From: Schistosoma mansoni
Lineage: Eukaryota; Platyhelminthes; Trematoda; Strigeidida; Schistosomatidae
DNA length: 64,000 bases
Assembly: GCF_000237925.1 (NCBI RefSeq)
Contig: NC_031495.1
Location: 25,748,872 to 25,812,871, forward strand
Direction of reading: 5' to 3'
In this document: positions 39,501 through 50,049 of the stretch, one piece after another
Layout: each line of letters opens with the position of its first letter
Numbering within the stretch: the first letter of the stretch is position 1
Made by a program: the position numbers and the translations under genes
The notes under the pieces: generated by a model
The model's input: the letters and a program-made list of their open reading frames with translations, nothing else
Database searches by the model: none
Told to the model about the DNA's origin: nothing

Positions 39501-42500
39501 TTTCTCGTGGTCTCACTGTAAGGTCCAAACAACGTCCACCCTAAAGCAGTTTTTATAGCGTATGGTTCATTAGATTTTCCCATTCTCTTCTCTTTTATCT
39601 CGTGTACGCCCGGAGCGTTACACCCAATCAACAGTTTGACATTCTCGTCTTCTACTCTCGGAAAACTTGTGTCTTTTAAATGAGACCGGGATGCCATTTG
39701 ATGCACCGTTGGCACAGTCCTGTAAACCGCCGGTAGTTTTTTAACAGTCAACACTTTCAGCACCTTAACAGATGATGAGAAATCTATCGAGTGCAACTCT
39801 ACATCGACCTCTTTGGATATCAATGACGATTCATTACTAAGAGTCTTTAGAGACACCATTTTCGGTTTTCCCTCGAGGCCTAACTCATCAGCCAGATCAT
39901 CAGCAATGAGAGAGGTATTTGATCCGCTATCTAGAAAGGCGCAAGTCTGAATAATCTCACCATTTTTTATCCATACAGGCACTACTGCAAATGCTACTGG
40001 TCTCTGCATACGCTTAACACTTCCCTCCGTACAGAAATGAGTACTAATGCAAGCATCACTATCGCTATCTCTCTGTTCTCCCTGCTTCCTATGTAACAAC
40101 GTATGGTGTCTCCAACCACATCCTTTGACGGTACATGATCTTGGTGCTCGACAGTTTCTTGCTATATGGTTCGCCTTCAGACAGACATTACATAACTTCT
40201 TCCTTAATACAAATTCTATTCTTTCACTAACATCCTTATCTCTAAACCTTTCACATTGGTCCAATGGATGGTTCCCAGTACATAATAAACATGATAACCC
40301 AAGAGTTCTTGGTCCTACGTGTGGGGAGACATCAGACCCACTAGTGTTAGCAAACGACACTCTCACTTTGTACTCTGAGTCAAGGGGCTTTTTTGTAACG
40401 GTAACCGATTGTCTTTGGTTGCGGTTAGAAAGATCACCGCTGACAAGTAATCCATACCTAGTATTAGCAATGTCTGATTGCTCCTTCACAAATTCACAAA
40501 GGTCCTTGAATAAAGGCTCTCTACCTGTCTTAAGAATCCTAGATGCAACTTTAACCCATTCTCTCTGTAAATGCAGTGGGAGTTTTAAGAACATACACTG
40601 GATGGTCTTTGTAGAATTAAGATCGGATACATAGTCCATCTGCGTAAGTGTGAGCTCACAAACATGCATCTCTCGAGACAGTCTTCTTAAACTATCTGGA
40701 TCAGTTCCCTTAATAGCAGGTATATTCAGCATCTTATCAATAAATGCATGGGCCACGATATGCTTCTGACCAAATGCTTCCTCCAGAAGCTCTAACGCCT
40801 TACGATAGCCTTCTGGCTCAAGCAATGAACAATGGTAGCCTTAGCTTCACCATCACAATACTGAATCAAATAGTTTAACCTAGATCGGAATCCAACTCTT
40901 TCATCAAAACAGTCTTCGAAATTTCGTATGAAACTCCAATAGTTCATGGGATTATCGTCAAACCTTATAATCTCTCTCTTTGGTAGGTCTAAAGCTCTAG
41001 ATATCATTGTTATGCAGTCTTTTCCAGGAGGAATATCAACTGCAGGTGAGGCAAATGTAGACTTATACATCACCTTGTCAGCCACAACTTGGTTATAATG
41101 TTCTCAATGGATAAAGATTTTACACTTATTATATAACAGTTGACAAAGGCAAAATCTATTTACAGAAATCCCGCATTTACATTTTCAACAGAAAGGTTAC
41201 ATGCATATTCTAAAAAGTCTCGTATTAAGAGAAAAAAATCCTTTGAATCGATCTTCGGAATTGACATAATCTTAGCTACGTGTTAAAGTTTTACATAAAG
41301 TGTCAAAGTTGAGTATAGACCTTGTTAGTTATGTCCATAACTAACCAATCAAGTCGTTGCTTAAGCTCCCACCACGTCAATCTGATCTGATATGTCTGTA
41401 AACTATCCCTGTTGCATGTGACCTACCAATCGAAAGACATTATTATCCTATTATATTAGTGTGACTCATAAATTTTATTCATTTTATTAAGACACGCAAT
41501 ACTGGTCGGTATGTTTGTGCGTTTCACTTAATGGCTGTATTTCTTTAATTATTGCCCCCAAATGCCCTGGTACGGCCGAGAGTGGGGAGAGTCCGCTCTC
41601 CCTCTCGAAATGCTCTCACACGGCCACGCGAATATATAGCCTCTTTCAGGGAAGTCCTACTCACTGCTTTCTCGTGGCGGGGGTGTTGTTTACGAGATTG
41701 AGAAGACGAAAAGCGAATGTCCGGCACTTTAACCGGGTTGGTGGACAAGGCGAGTCCACCTAGGGGAGTTGGAAAACCCTGATTCCAAACCAATGGTGCA
41801 CATGGGCTCCAGTATCCTGAGGGAACAAATGGCGTACGAATCAATCGTTGATCACCGGCTACCATGGGATTGCATCTCCTCACGATGTTCCACTGCCTTG
41901 TGGATCAGATCTTTCGGTCAAAGGCTCCGGGGTAGGCCCCTAAGAAAACCACCTGCTTCAGTTCGGGCACTTGAGCAGTATCACAGCCCTCAAGCAAATC
42001 GAATGAGATTTGTGAGGCGCATATGTATCTGGTGCTTCCTTGTACCAATATTTACGTGTTTAAATAATAAAGTAAGTGGTAATTGAATTATTACTAGATC
42101 ATAAATAATATAAACTATTTATAATCTCTTTTTTTGCAACATGAATTGGTGATTACTTTGGCTAGAGTGAATGTTGACTAACATTTTCAAGAACAGCAAC
42201 GATATATAAAAGAGAAACAATGGACATCGTACACTATTCTGGATATTTGATTGCTTAAATGGATCCAAAAGCCAATAATTTGCAACAATTCAATAAGAGA
42301 AATCGATAAATACTTGTCTTCCCAATATTTTTAAGTATTAGACATTACTCTGAATTGTCCAGTCAATTTTAATTAAGCTTTTTGTATTGTGCATGAGATT
42401 GCCACTTGTTTCAGACACTGAATTCTAAACTATTAAATTGATGTGACTTAAAAATTAGTAACAATCTAGTTATTGTTTCTAAGTTTGTCCATTAATTAAT

Positions 42501-43764
42501 ATTTAAATTGATCCTTTAATCGATCAAGAATATGTATGAAATGTGCATTACGATATCGCTTGTTTGTATAGAAAAATTATTATGATCAGAAGTAAATTAT
42601 CACATATCCATCTAGGAACGATATCGAATTATTTCATTCCTTTTTTTATGGGGTCACTGCTTTGTATAAAATTACTGTGATCAGTTGATAATGATCGTTA
42701 GAGAATGTTATTATTCTCAGTGTAGGTTCAATAATAGTTGGTGTAACATTCATAAATAGTTCGTGTTCATGTTTCGTTAAACTGATGGATAAACTTGATA
42801 CTTTTACAAAGTATTTATCTTGTATAGAAGAAAATGATGTCAATTCATTTCTGTTTTCTACATGCTTACCAACCTAAACACTTGTTTTACTTAAAGTACC
42901 ACTGAACGATTATATTATTAGCATTATCTCTTTTGTCTTACGTATAGATATTAGTCTGAATGTGTAACTGTCATCACAATAACTAATAAAATGATCTTGT
43001 AAGTGTTATCTTGAGCTACTGTTTTTTCTTCAGTCACGTCGTAAGTACGAGTTCTTGTAGATGGCTAATAATTGTTCTGCTATAGCGAATAAAAATGACG
43101 TTGCAGCTATCATAATATTTTTTCGCACACAGAATAGTTATATAGTTAACAATCTTCAATTTATTTATATCACCAAAAACCACTCGACCTTTGCTTCATT
43201 CAAGAAAGATACATCCATTTCAAACTCTTAATAGATCTGTAACTCAGCAGTTTAGTCACACGCAACTGTTAATCGTGTTGTTACCGGTTAGAAATCACCA
43301 CTAATAATTTGTAGCTACAACAACAAATGTGAGTGAATACATCACAAATGTGTATTTAATTGCTCAGGTTGTGTTATTAATTTGACTATTTAATTTCTTA
43401 ATCTGAAACTGATCTCAGTTCCATTGGTTCAGATTAATTTCAAATATCATTTGTCTTTTGGACTACTTTTTCGACTCCATGGACTATCCAACTTAATACC
43501 TTTTCTCTACCATCCTCTCATAACTCATTCATTATAAATAATTTTCTGCAGTCTGCTCAAAAATCGCGTAGAAAATCAGTCAGTCGAACATCACCATCGA
43601 CACCTGATGGTTTTTGGAATATTGACCTAGAACAACATGACAAGGAAAAGGAGAATGTTCCGGTTACAAATATGACTGGTACTGTAGTGAATACTCGACT
43701 CTCTTCCCGCCGCCGTCGACCTTTAAGTTTCCCTACAATTGAAATTTCTCCCACACCAATTTAA
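24524..43764 (+). CDS. Coiled-coil nuclear protein, CtIP/RBBP8-like (tentative), 9 exons
   Basis: Coding exons are 24524-24623, 24659-24691, 24730-24781, 24814-25039, 30900-31041, 32186-32432, 33460-33755, 35310-35581 and 43552-43764. Every junction is GT-AG, phases agree throughout, and the sum is 1581 nt, giving 526 residues. The ATG is the first after an in-frame stop at 24497. Residues 30-75 form a predicted coiled coil with VSRLREQNKALVRTLQQMEE, followed by CSNC at 107-110. This resembles the CtIP dimerisation segment LREQQKVLHETIKVLED with its CDRC pair. PVKKRP near 158 may be a nuclear signal. Exon 9 carries PSTPDGFWNID at 471-481, like the TPxxFW motif at the end of CtIP/Sae2 proteins. 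If the assignment is right, it is an MRN cofactor that starts DNA-end resection. The CxxC...CSRHR block of vertebrate CtIP is not evident, so the gene model is firmer than the name. An AATAAA lies at 43878-43883. Confidence 0.75.
24624..24658 (+). other. 35-nt first intron of the CtIP-like gene
   Basis: GTAGGTCG...CCCTCTAG. The following introns at 24692-24729 (38 nt) and 24782-24813 (32 nt) are equally small. The later introns are 5860, 1144, 1027, 1554 and 7970 nt. Confidence 0.75.
25370..26100 (-). mobile_element. Degraded LINE remnant (RTE-like RT C-terminus) in intron 4
   Basis: On the minus strand the segment around 25640-25740 reads MHRVLAFNYRYLTRIVREFR and then VKHRVLGK. This parallels the RTE C-terminal block LLVFDHRCLRNIARICW...RRRVLG seen at 29970-30080. 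Further 3', a YIVRM...RTVAAGVG stretch parallels HVLRIPEHRLP...AMLTSIGD. Many stops and shifts occur, so the copy is old. The outer limits are approximate. Confidence 0.5.
26706..30600 (+). mobile_element. RTE-clade LINE, nearly full length, in intron 4
   Basis: 5' UTR from about 26706 (TTGCTGCTACCTTGACGTGG). The endonuclease begins with LHIGAFNVRTLSQIGQQ and continues through AYAPTDC, VVAGDFNAQLG and SDHALIRARI. The reverse transcriptase follows, with GRAAGPDGLAPEVF, SLIVPIYKKG, HRGISLTN, QAGFRPGRGC, VFLDLKAAFDSV, GGVRQGCPLSPFLFN and the catalytic LEYADDIVMF at about 29560. The 3' UTR ends near 30597 in a GACTGACTG-type tail. Breaks: a frameshift near 27530 in the endonuclease, a stop at 28566-28568, a frameshift near 29514 just before the catalytic box, and several stops after 30114. 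It is inserted in the sense direction of the CtIP-like gene, its end lying about 300 bp from exon 5. The closest match in this window is 45897-48447. The clade is assigned from the endonuclease and RT motifs. Confidence 0.88.
36087..36261. repeat. 175-bp foldback (hairpin) repeat in the last intron
   Basis: The left arm, from ATTTTGGTGGAGTTTTGTTC through GCTGGATGGTTTGGTCGTGG to GAACGACATCATCAG, is repeated almost perfectly as its reverse complement, ending CCACCAAAAT at 36261. The loop is a few bases around TTCAGG near 36173. Single diverged arms occur at about 55425-55530 and 59375-59450, so this is a dispersed family that also exists as half units. It lies in the 35582-43551 intron. Transcribed, it would form a long near-perfect stem. 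It could be a MITE-like element or an inverted dimer of a non-autonomous repeat. Confidence 0.75.
37524..37755 (-). repeat. BEL/Pao terminal repeat, 3' side, normal orientation
   Basis: On the minus strand it begins TGTTAGTTATGTCTATAACTA directly after the G-rich polypurine tract, as a 3' LTR should. The full LTR may extend further left of 37524, because the match is limited by the end of the partner repeat. Confidence 0.75.
41323..41554 (+). repeat. BEL/Pao terminal repeat, 5' side, inverted orientation
   Basis: Reads TGTTAGTTATGTCCATAACT on the plus strand, that is, opposite to the 37524-37755 copy. The match stops exactly where the (TAAA)n-tailed retroelement begins. Confidence 0.75.
41554..42075 (+). 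repeat. Dispersed retroelement copy with A-rich tail, copy 2
   Basis: Matches 1909-2438 from GCCCCCAAATGCCCTGG to the TTTAAATAATAAAG tail, with scattered substitutions and small indels. It directly abuts the right end of the inverted BEL/Pao terminal repeat, so one of the two was probably cut by the other. It lies in sense orientation in the last intron of the CtIP-like gene. Confidence 0.7.
42076..43551. other. Distal part of intron 8, nothing further recognised
   Basis: AT-rich intronic DNA leading to the TTTTCTGCAG acceptor of the last exon at 43552. No repeat or RNA gene was recognised. Confidence 0.4.
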
Positions 43765-43877
43765 TAAGATTTACATGTAATTGTTTCTCATTGTTATTTT
43801 TATAAACTTTTTATCATTTGATTAACGAACCCGGTAATCGTATATTCGTAACTTGTTTTTTCTACACATTTCTACAA

Positions 43878-43883
43878 AATAAA
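43878..43883 (+). promoter_or_regulatory. Probable polyadenylation signal of the CtIP-like gene
   Basis: AATAAA located 114 bp after the TAA stop codon, in an AT-rich 3' UTR, at normal distance for a short 3' UTR. Confidence 0.55.
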
Positions 43884-44384
43884 TTATCTACATTTTTATT
43901 TTTCTTGTTATTCTGGCGATTTTCATTCATTATCAACTCATTGTTCTTTATTCACATATTAGCGTCTTACTCAATCCTCGTCTATCCTGTTTAATAATGA
44001 AATATTTCCATTTTCTAAAATCTGAAACATCTCCCGATAGAATATTATTTGAGGAACTCTGAGTGAACCCATTAAACAGCTGAATCTAAACGTTCATAAC
44101 TGTCCTGTTCGTATTAATAACCTCAATGATCCGAATTGTATTAACTAGATGAAAATTATTATAGTATTCAATTTTCATTTGTATAATCAGACAGACATCC
44201 AAGCAATACAGTGACTGAATGAACTAAGAGTATATATGGAGTGATATGTATTTGGATCACAGGACATGTCTCGCAAATATAGGTCAGTGAACTAATCCTT
44301 TGAGATGAACAAAAGTCTAAAGATAGAAATGTACGCTAATAAAAGTTTAGGATTATCCACGTACGTACTTAATCTTTTTACCCC

Positions 44385-45680
44385 TCGTAGGACATAGACC
44401 GCCGACTAGGATTCTCCAATCAACTCTGTTCTAGGCTCTCTTTCCCTGTTGCTTGCAAGTGCTATTCATTCATTTTATGTCCGCTTCTGATTCTCGGCGT
44501 AATGTGTTCTTCAATCTGCCTCTTTTACTCTTGCCTTCAAGATCCCAAGTTAGGACTTGTTTCTTAATGCAGTTTGATCTCCTCAGTGTATGTCATGTCC
44601 TCCTCCAGCATCTTTTCCTCATTGGGCATGTTGATTTCTTCGATTGTTGATAGAGTCACAGCTATGGAATGGTCTATAGGTGCTACTTCAATGTACAGCG
44701 AAGTTGGTCCGTTCTGAAGATCTTCAAAGCGTTCTACCCACTTGTTCCTCTGTTCTTGAGTCTCAGTGATAGGCTTACCTTCTTTGTCCTTAACTGGTCG
44801 CCCCAGTTTACTATATTTCCCTGCTAGTTTCTTTGTTTTGCTATACAGTTGTCTCGTATTTCCTTCTCTTTCAGCTTTTTCCTCTGTCATTGCTAGGTTT
44901 TACACGTATTTCTGCTTATTAGCTCTAATGCTTCTCTCTGTTTGCTTGTTTGCTTCTGTTTATTTGGTCTGTGTCTTGACTTTCACTACTCTTGTTTATC
45001 TGATGTTAATTGCTGTCTTGTTCTTCCTTTCTTGAATCCTGCCCAGGGTTTCGATAGAGATTCATTCTGTATGGTGATGTTTCATACGGCCCATTCATTG
45101 TGATTCCCTCCTTTGTTTTGAAGAATGCTTTGATGATTCTGGATCCGTAGGATTTCCACCCTGTAAATGCTTTCTGTGCTTTGAATAGCGTCAGTGCAAT
45201 TTCTTGTTTGTGTGACGCATTTTCTTCATAATCAGAGTACAACAGCACCTCTCTCAAATTTAATCCTTTCTGTCCAGTTTGGGTCCGATGAGTCTAACTT
45301 ATCGCAAGCACCGCCAAGTTGTATCTCATTTCCGCAGCTATTTGATTGGTCATTCCAGTCCCTCACATTCTCCGGTTATTATGTGTACTTATATTAATTG
45401 TTGCTTTGATTGTTAGAAGGAGCATCGGCCTCGTGACCTCCGAAGAATATCGGCTTTCGCTATGAGGCATCATAGTTCATCAGAATAAAAATTCTTTCAC
45501 CCTCAAGGCAGTGTTTGAATGGTTTGATTGGTTTTTTTCTGGTTAGCAATTTTTAGCAAGGTTGTTTTCTACGGATTTGGGTTCCTGACCCCATACGCAA
45601 CCCTCCTCCTGTACCCGGGATCGGGACCGGCAGTAACCCTAGAAGGGCTACAAGCGGGGTGCAAATTAGCTATATTACTG
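44385..45680 (-). mobile_element. SR2-like RTE LINE, internally deleted
   Basis: Minus strand. A GC-rich 5' leader (about 45540-45680) is followed by an endonuclease start near 45100-45400 (YNLAVL-like, then LFKAQKAFTGWKSYGSRIIKAF and KTKEGITMN). A jump leads to the RT linker (GNTRQLYSKTKKLAGKYSKL, then TETQEQRNKWVERFEDL) and directly to a 3' end with TTGGAGAATCCTAGTCGG and a GTAC-rich tail near 44385. Most of the endonuclease and all catalytic RT motifs are missing. The protein differs clearly from the RTE at 26706-30600, so this is a second RTE lineage, recalled from the abundant schistosome SR2-type endonuclease-reverse transcriptases. Confidence 0.75.
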
Positions 45681-45896
45681 AGTACAAATAACTAGGATAG
45701 AACTGAAATGTCTCCAACAGTCACATGATTGTCTGCTGTGCTAACCAGATGACTACAGTTTGTTTAAGTTGTCGTGTATCCGGTAATTTCCTTTTTTTGT
45801 CATAAAAAAATGAAGTAATGCGAGTATTCACACATGTTTCGGTACAGTTTTGGTGTAGCTGAACTTGATGGAAAATAATAAATCAAATCAACGGGT

Positions 45897-48447
45897 CATG
45901 TCCGAGGGCGAAGTCGTACTTCTGACTGTACAGAATGTGACGGCAGTAATGTTTCCTCTAGACAACTAGAATAACAGCAGTGCTACCTTCTTACAAGGAA
46001 GGGTGGGGTTAGAAAAGGTCGACCGTAAAAATGCACACCCCACCTTATCCTACAAATTCCCGACTCCGGGGCTAAGGTCCCAACAAGTACGGAGCTAACA
46101 CGAAAATTACTCACAAAAGGTCTTGTGTGACCGGCCTCAAGCAGTTGTCCATTGAGCACTGCGGTCACTTTCTCAGGTCACTAAGACCACCTTTAACTGG
46201 AGGACGAGAAAGCCGAAAGTAAGTTCCTGGAACAACTGAGTTTACATTAAGGCAGTTCTGTAAACGAGGCTGACCCAGATGTTGCTTGGAAAGATTTACG
46301 AACAGCAGTAACATCAATTAGTAATTTAAATCAAAAGGTTGCATAAAGCCAATGGGTTCTTTTTTAAGTCTATTGCACTGATGGATTCTCGTAAACTCAT
46401 CGCATCAGGCTCTGAACATGATGATGAGCATAAACAAATTAGATCTAGGTTAACCAAAAGTCTACAGAATAACCGTGAGCAGTTTGAGCAACAAAAGCAA
46501 AAGAGATGGAAAAGGTAGCGGCTTCAGGTAACACCAGACAGCTTTTCAGACTAATAAGAAAAAACGAATTAAGGAGTGTAAATACGATTATTCCGGAAAA
46601 CGACAAGACTCATTTGCTCTCATACTAGACGTTTAAAACGATGGGCAGAACACTTTAAGGAGCAGTTCAGGTGGCCTTCAGCTATTCTACAGTTACACAC
46701 CATTCTCAGACATTCTTAATGGAACATTGGAGTAGGTCCCCCGACTCTAATTGAAATTAAAAAGGCTATAGTTAATCTGAAACGAGGAAGAGCATCTGGT
46801 ACAGATAGATTGACTCCAGAGGTCTTTAAGGATGATTGTCTAGTTTTAGCAATTAGGTTGACTAATATTTTAGCTAAAACACGTGACTGGTCGCAATCAC
46901 TGATTGTCCCAATATATAAGAAGGGGTCAGAACCACCCCGTGATAACTATAGAAAGATGACTGATCAATATATAATTTAGAATACTAGCTTCAATAATTA
47001 TTGGACATCTAACAAAGACTTGTTAACTGCAAATACGAGAAAATCAGGCTGGCTTCAGACCTGGTGGTGGCTGCATCGACCACATATTCACCATTCGTCA
47101 GGTTTTAGAGCACAGGCATGCTTATCGGCGTCCGACAATGATAGTTTTTCTTGACTTAAAAGCAGCATTTCATTCTGTAGATCGAAAGGTTCTGTGGCAG
47201 TGTCTCATCGGAAAGTGTATCTCAAAAGTACATGAACCTTGTGAAGGCTCTTTACTTGAACTCTACCACTCGAATCAGAGCTTATGGCGAACTGTCATGT
47301 GATTTTGCAACCCCAGGTGGTGTCCAACAAGACTGTCCACTATCTTTATTTTCGTTTAATTTCATGATAGACCTATTGTTGGGAATAACTTTCTCGTCGT
47401 TTGAGTTTGGCTTTTGCCAACTTACGTCAACTATTGCGAAGGCGAGTTATCTGTCTATCAACTAAGGAACAAATATACTGTGTAGCAGTTCGCTCTGTTC
47501 TACTTTACGACTGCAAAACGTGGCCTTTAAGAGTAGCAGATATTCGAAAGTTACTAGTATTTGACCACAGAGTGTATACACCTACGCCATTGTGATCGGT
47601 TCTGAGCCATGTCACCCGGAGTCTCAAACCTTTGGTTACGATAGTCACGCGGACCCCAACCATGTAGTCTGCATCTACCAACATGGCTCAGATCAGAAGT
47701 TAATGACTTCAAGGACTGATGTCACGTTTTGTTTTGACCACCCCCAACTTTCTTCTAACCATTCCCAACACTAGTTAGCATTGCACGTGGCCATTAAGAG
47801 TAGACTGTACTCGTAATTTACTAGTATTTTATCATAGATGTCTTGGAAATATTGCTCGCATCTGCTGGGATCACCGGGTAAGTAATAGTGAGATTAGACG
47901 CAGGGTATTTGGGAATGACGGTAAATCAGTTGATGAGGTCATGAATCTTCATTGACTGAGATGGTTGGGCCACGTGTTACGTATACCTGAACACCGATTA
48001 CCATGACGCGCAATGCTGACTAGTATTGGGGATGGTTGGAAGAGAGTTAAGGGTGGCCAAACCAAAACGTGACATCAGGGCTTGAAGTCACTAACTTCTA
48101 GTCTGAGCCATGTTGGTAGATGCAGACTACATGGTTGGGGTCCGCGTGACTATCGTAACCAATGGTTGGAGACTGTGTGTGACATGGCTCAGAATCGATC
48201 ACAATGGCGTAGGTGTATACACTCTTTATCTTCCCTTAAACCTTGAGATTAAAATTGCCTTATACCTTCATTTCTACGAAGTAATTCTTTCTCTCTGTAT
48301 CATGTCCTTATATGAAATCTTTTATTTAATACTTCCATTGAAGTAACTACTTCTATGGCTTTGGTTTTCATCTTGTTGTGCTAATGAGGTGAGGCAACTT
48401 GGACCGATACATATATGTTCCTGGTCCTACGTTGTAGCTGACTGACT
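45897..48447 (+). mobile_element. RTE LINE copy 2, deleted and rearranged
   Basis: Same family as 26706-30600. It aligns from the 5' UTR (GGGCGAAGTCGTACTTCTGA against GGCGAAGTCGTACTGCTGAC) to about 46195, then lacks about 1.1 kb of endonuclease. It resumes at the EN/RT linker and runs through decayed RT motifs (RGRASGTDRLTPEV, VFLDLKAAFHS, GGVQQDCPLSLFSFN), and lacks a further ~320 bp including the catalytic box near 47395. An inverted 3'-region segment lies at 47579-47763, then the RT C-terminus and 3' UTR follow to a GACTGACTG tail near 48447. Many substitutions and shifts show that it is old. However, 47939-48258 is almost identical to 30101-30420. Confidence 0.85.
47579..47763 (-). repeat. 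Inverted RTE 3'-region segment nested in copy 2
   Basis: Its reverse complement, from GCAATGCTAACTAGTGTTGG through CATGTTGGTAGATGCAGACT to GTGTATACAC, matches 48013-48221 of the same element and 30175-30383 of copy 1, with dispersed differences. It interrupts the RT C-terminal coding region, after which part of that region is partly repeated (47764-47850). Confidence 0.75.
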
Positions 48448-50049
48448 GTATTGCTCTCTGGTGGTCAGCAAACAAGTCGTTTTTGTGACTTCCAGAGACT
48501 CCAGGCTTTCATCATGAGGCATCATATTTCTTCTTTGTAAATATCCTTTAGAGTTCAGTTGGTTCTCTTTGTTTCCCTATTCTTATCTTATCTATTGTTT
48601 TACGAGGTTGGGTTGCTAAAGTTGCATCAAACTCTCCTGTACTTGGGTTTTGAACCTCCAGTTGCTTCAGAGGGGCCGCAGTCGAAATTCTTCTGGAGTT
48701 ATCGGCTAATAAGTGATTAAGCCTAATCTGTTCCCCGAAACTGTAATTTATCTGATCGGACAGCAGTATGGTTTTGTGAAAAGGAAATGTATGACTACAA
48801 ATGTAGTTGCTAGTGGTTTTCTTCAAATGCTACTCGAAAATATACAGTACAGTACTGTTAGAGCTCATCAGTGTTATACATACCTGTCCCTTCAGTCAGT
48901 TGGCTTTTCCGTTATTTCATCTTACTACAGTTGCTATTTTCCTTAAATTATATGTTCCTCCAACTCTGCTTAACCACCTTTCTTCAGCTAAAGTAAAAGT
49001 CGGAAATCAACTACGAAAGTCTAAGGAGTTACTGTATGTCACCCACCTTGCATAGGTTGGTAGGACAAGCAGACCAACATAGCGTACTGTCCAAAGCGTC
49101 AGAGGGATACACATATTATATTAGTATGGTAGATAGACATGGTCTACATTGTTTAAGCGCCCGGCTGAGTGTTTAGGCGTATACAAAATATGTTATGATA
49201 CGAGCAAACCAAAACATAGGTCCACAATAATGACAAAATACTCAGGAAGTTTGTAATGTTTCTGTTGTATACTAAAATTTCTGCTTTCAGTTTATGAAAC
49301 TAAAACTGATGGAAGTAAATTTTGGCTCTATATATGCTTGTTACGAATATTGATTTAGTGCAGCAAAGACAAAATAATGAAGTAAATATTACCCCATTTC
49401 TGTCAGTCGTAAATCTGTTTTGCATTTACGTTTTCTTGCAACAAAACAATGTCTATGAACCGACAATTCACTTAACTCACATGTTTGCTGAAAACTACGG
49501 TTACTGATTTGAAATGATTTGTACTCATCCTATAATTAAGATTTGTGAATGGTTAGTTTTTGCAGGTTTAATTCATTTGAAGAGTTTAAAATCCATTGTC
49601 TCAGTACTATTATATCTGAGATATGTCATTCGATATCACTTCCTAAATTCGCGAATCAGGGTCGCGGCTCCGTATATACTGTTTGATCTGTAGCCTAGCA
49701 TCCTTAGTCATGACTAGTGGCGCGTTCTGACAAAATTAATCTTGAGATAACGTAAGTTCCACTCCTATTGGTCTGCGGATTCGTTCATCTTTTCCTATTC
49801 CTAACCTTCAGTACGGAAAGATGAAACTGCAGCTAAGCTTCTGTTAGCGTTTGTTCCAAGCAAAGATGGGTTTACATTACTGAGGTGCCGAAATCAATCA
49901 CACCATAAAATCGAAAATCATGGTTACACACCAACATGAGAAGTGGCAGATTTTATATATATGTGAAAATACAGTATGGTCTACTACACTTATCTCAATA
50001 CCTGATTTCCAATAACTCAAGATCTTTGAATTTAGTGGGACTGTAGTGT
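48448..50049. other. Intergenic DNA, nothing recognised
   Basis: Several 60-90 codon frames overlap here on both strands but none shows family resemblance or splice support. A short GAGGCATCAT-type segment near 48510 resembles 45460-45480, part of the SR2-like leader. Confidence 0.35.

Larger units (their letters stand above)
37524..41554 (-). mobile_element. BEL/Pao retroelement fossil bounded by inverted LTRs
   Basis: The minus strand carries a long BEL/Pao-type polyprotein frame (about 37688-40825, with a further gag piece to about 41085). Parts in order are: a gag region, zinc-knuckle-like Cys/His motifs, an aspartic protease (LDSGSNTSLI), reverse transcriptase and Pao-specific segments, RNase H-like (CFVDASEFAYGVVA), a lysine-rich foreign segment, integrase-like (LPRASHRGSVWG) and a C-terminal BEL domain (VNYGPDGRV). 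A G-run polypurine tract sits next to the 3' LTR start. The 232-bp terminal repeats at 37524-37755 and 41323-41554 are inverted relative to each other and differ at about two positions, which points to a young age or to homogenisation. Not all pol parts are fully represented, so it is broken in a few places and probably non-autonomous. It sits antisense in the last intron of the CtIP-like gene. Confidence 0.85.

Noticed and set aside
40047-40634. 195-codon plus-strand frame opposite the BEL/Pao polyprotein
   Set aside because: Shadow of the minus-strand frame; composition gives no domain.
48548-49055. Overlapping 77-92 codon frames on both strands
   Set aside because: No family resemblance, no splice support, and the frames overlap one another.
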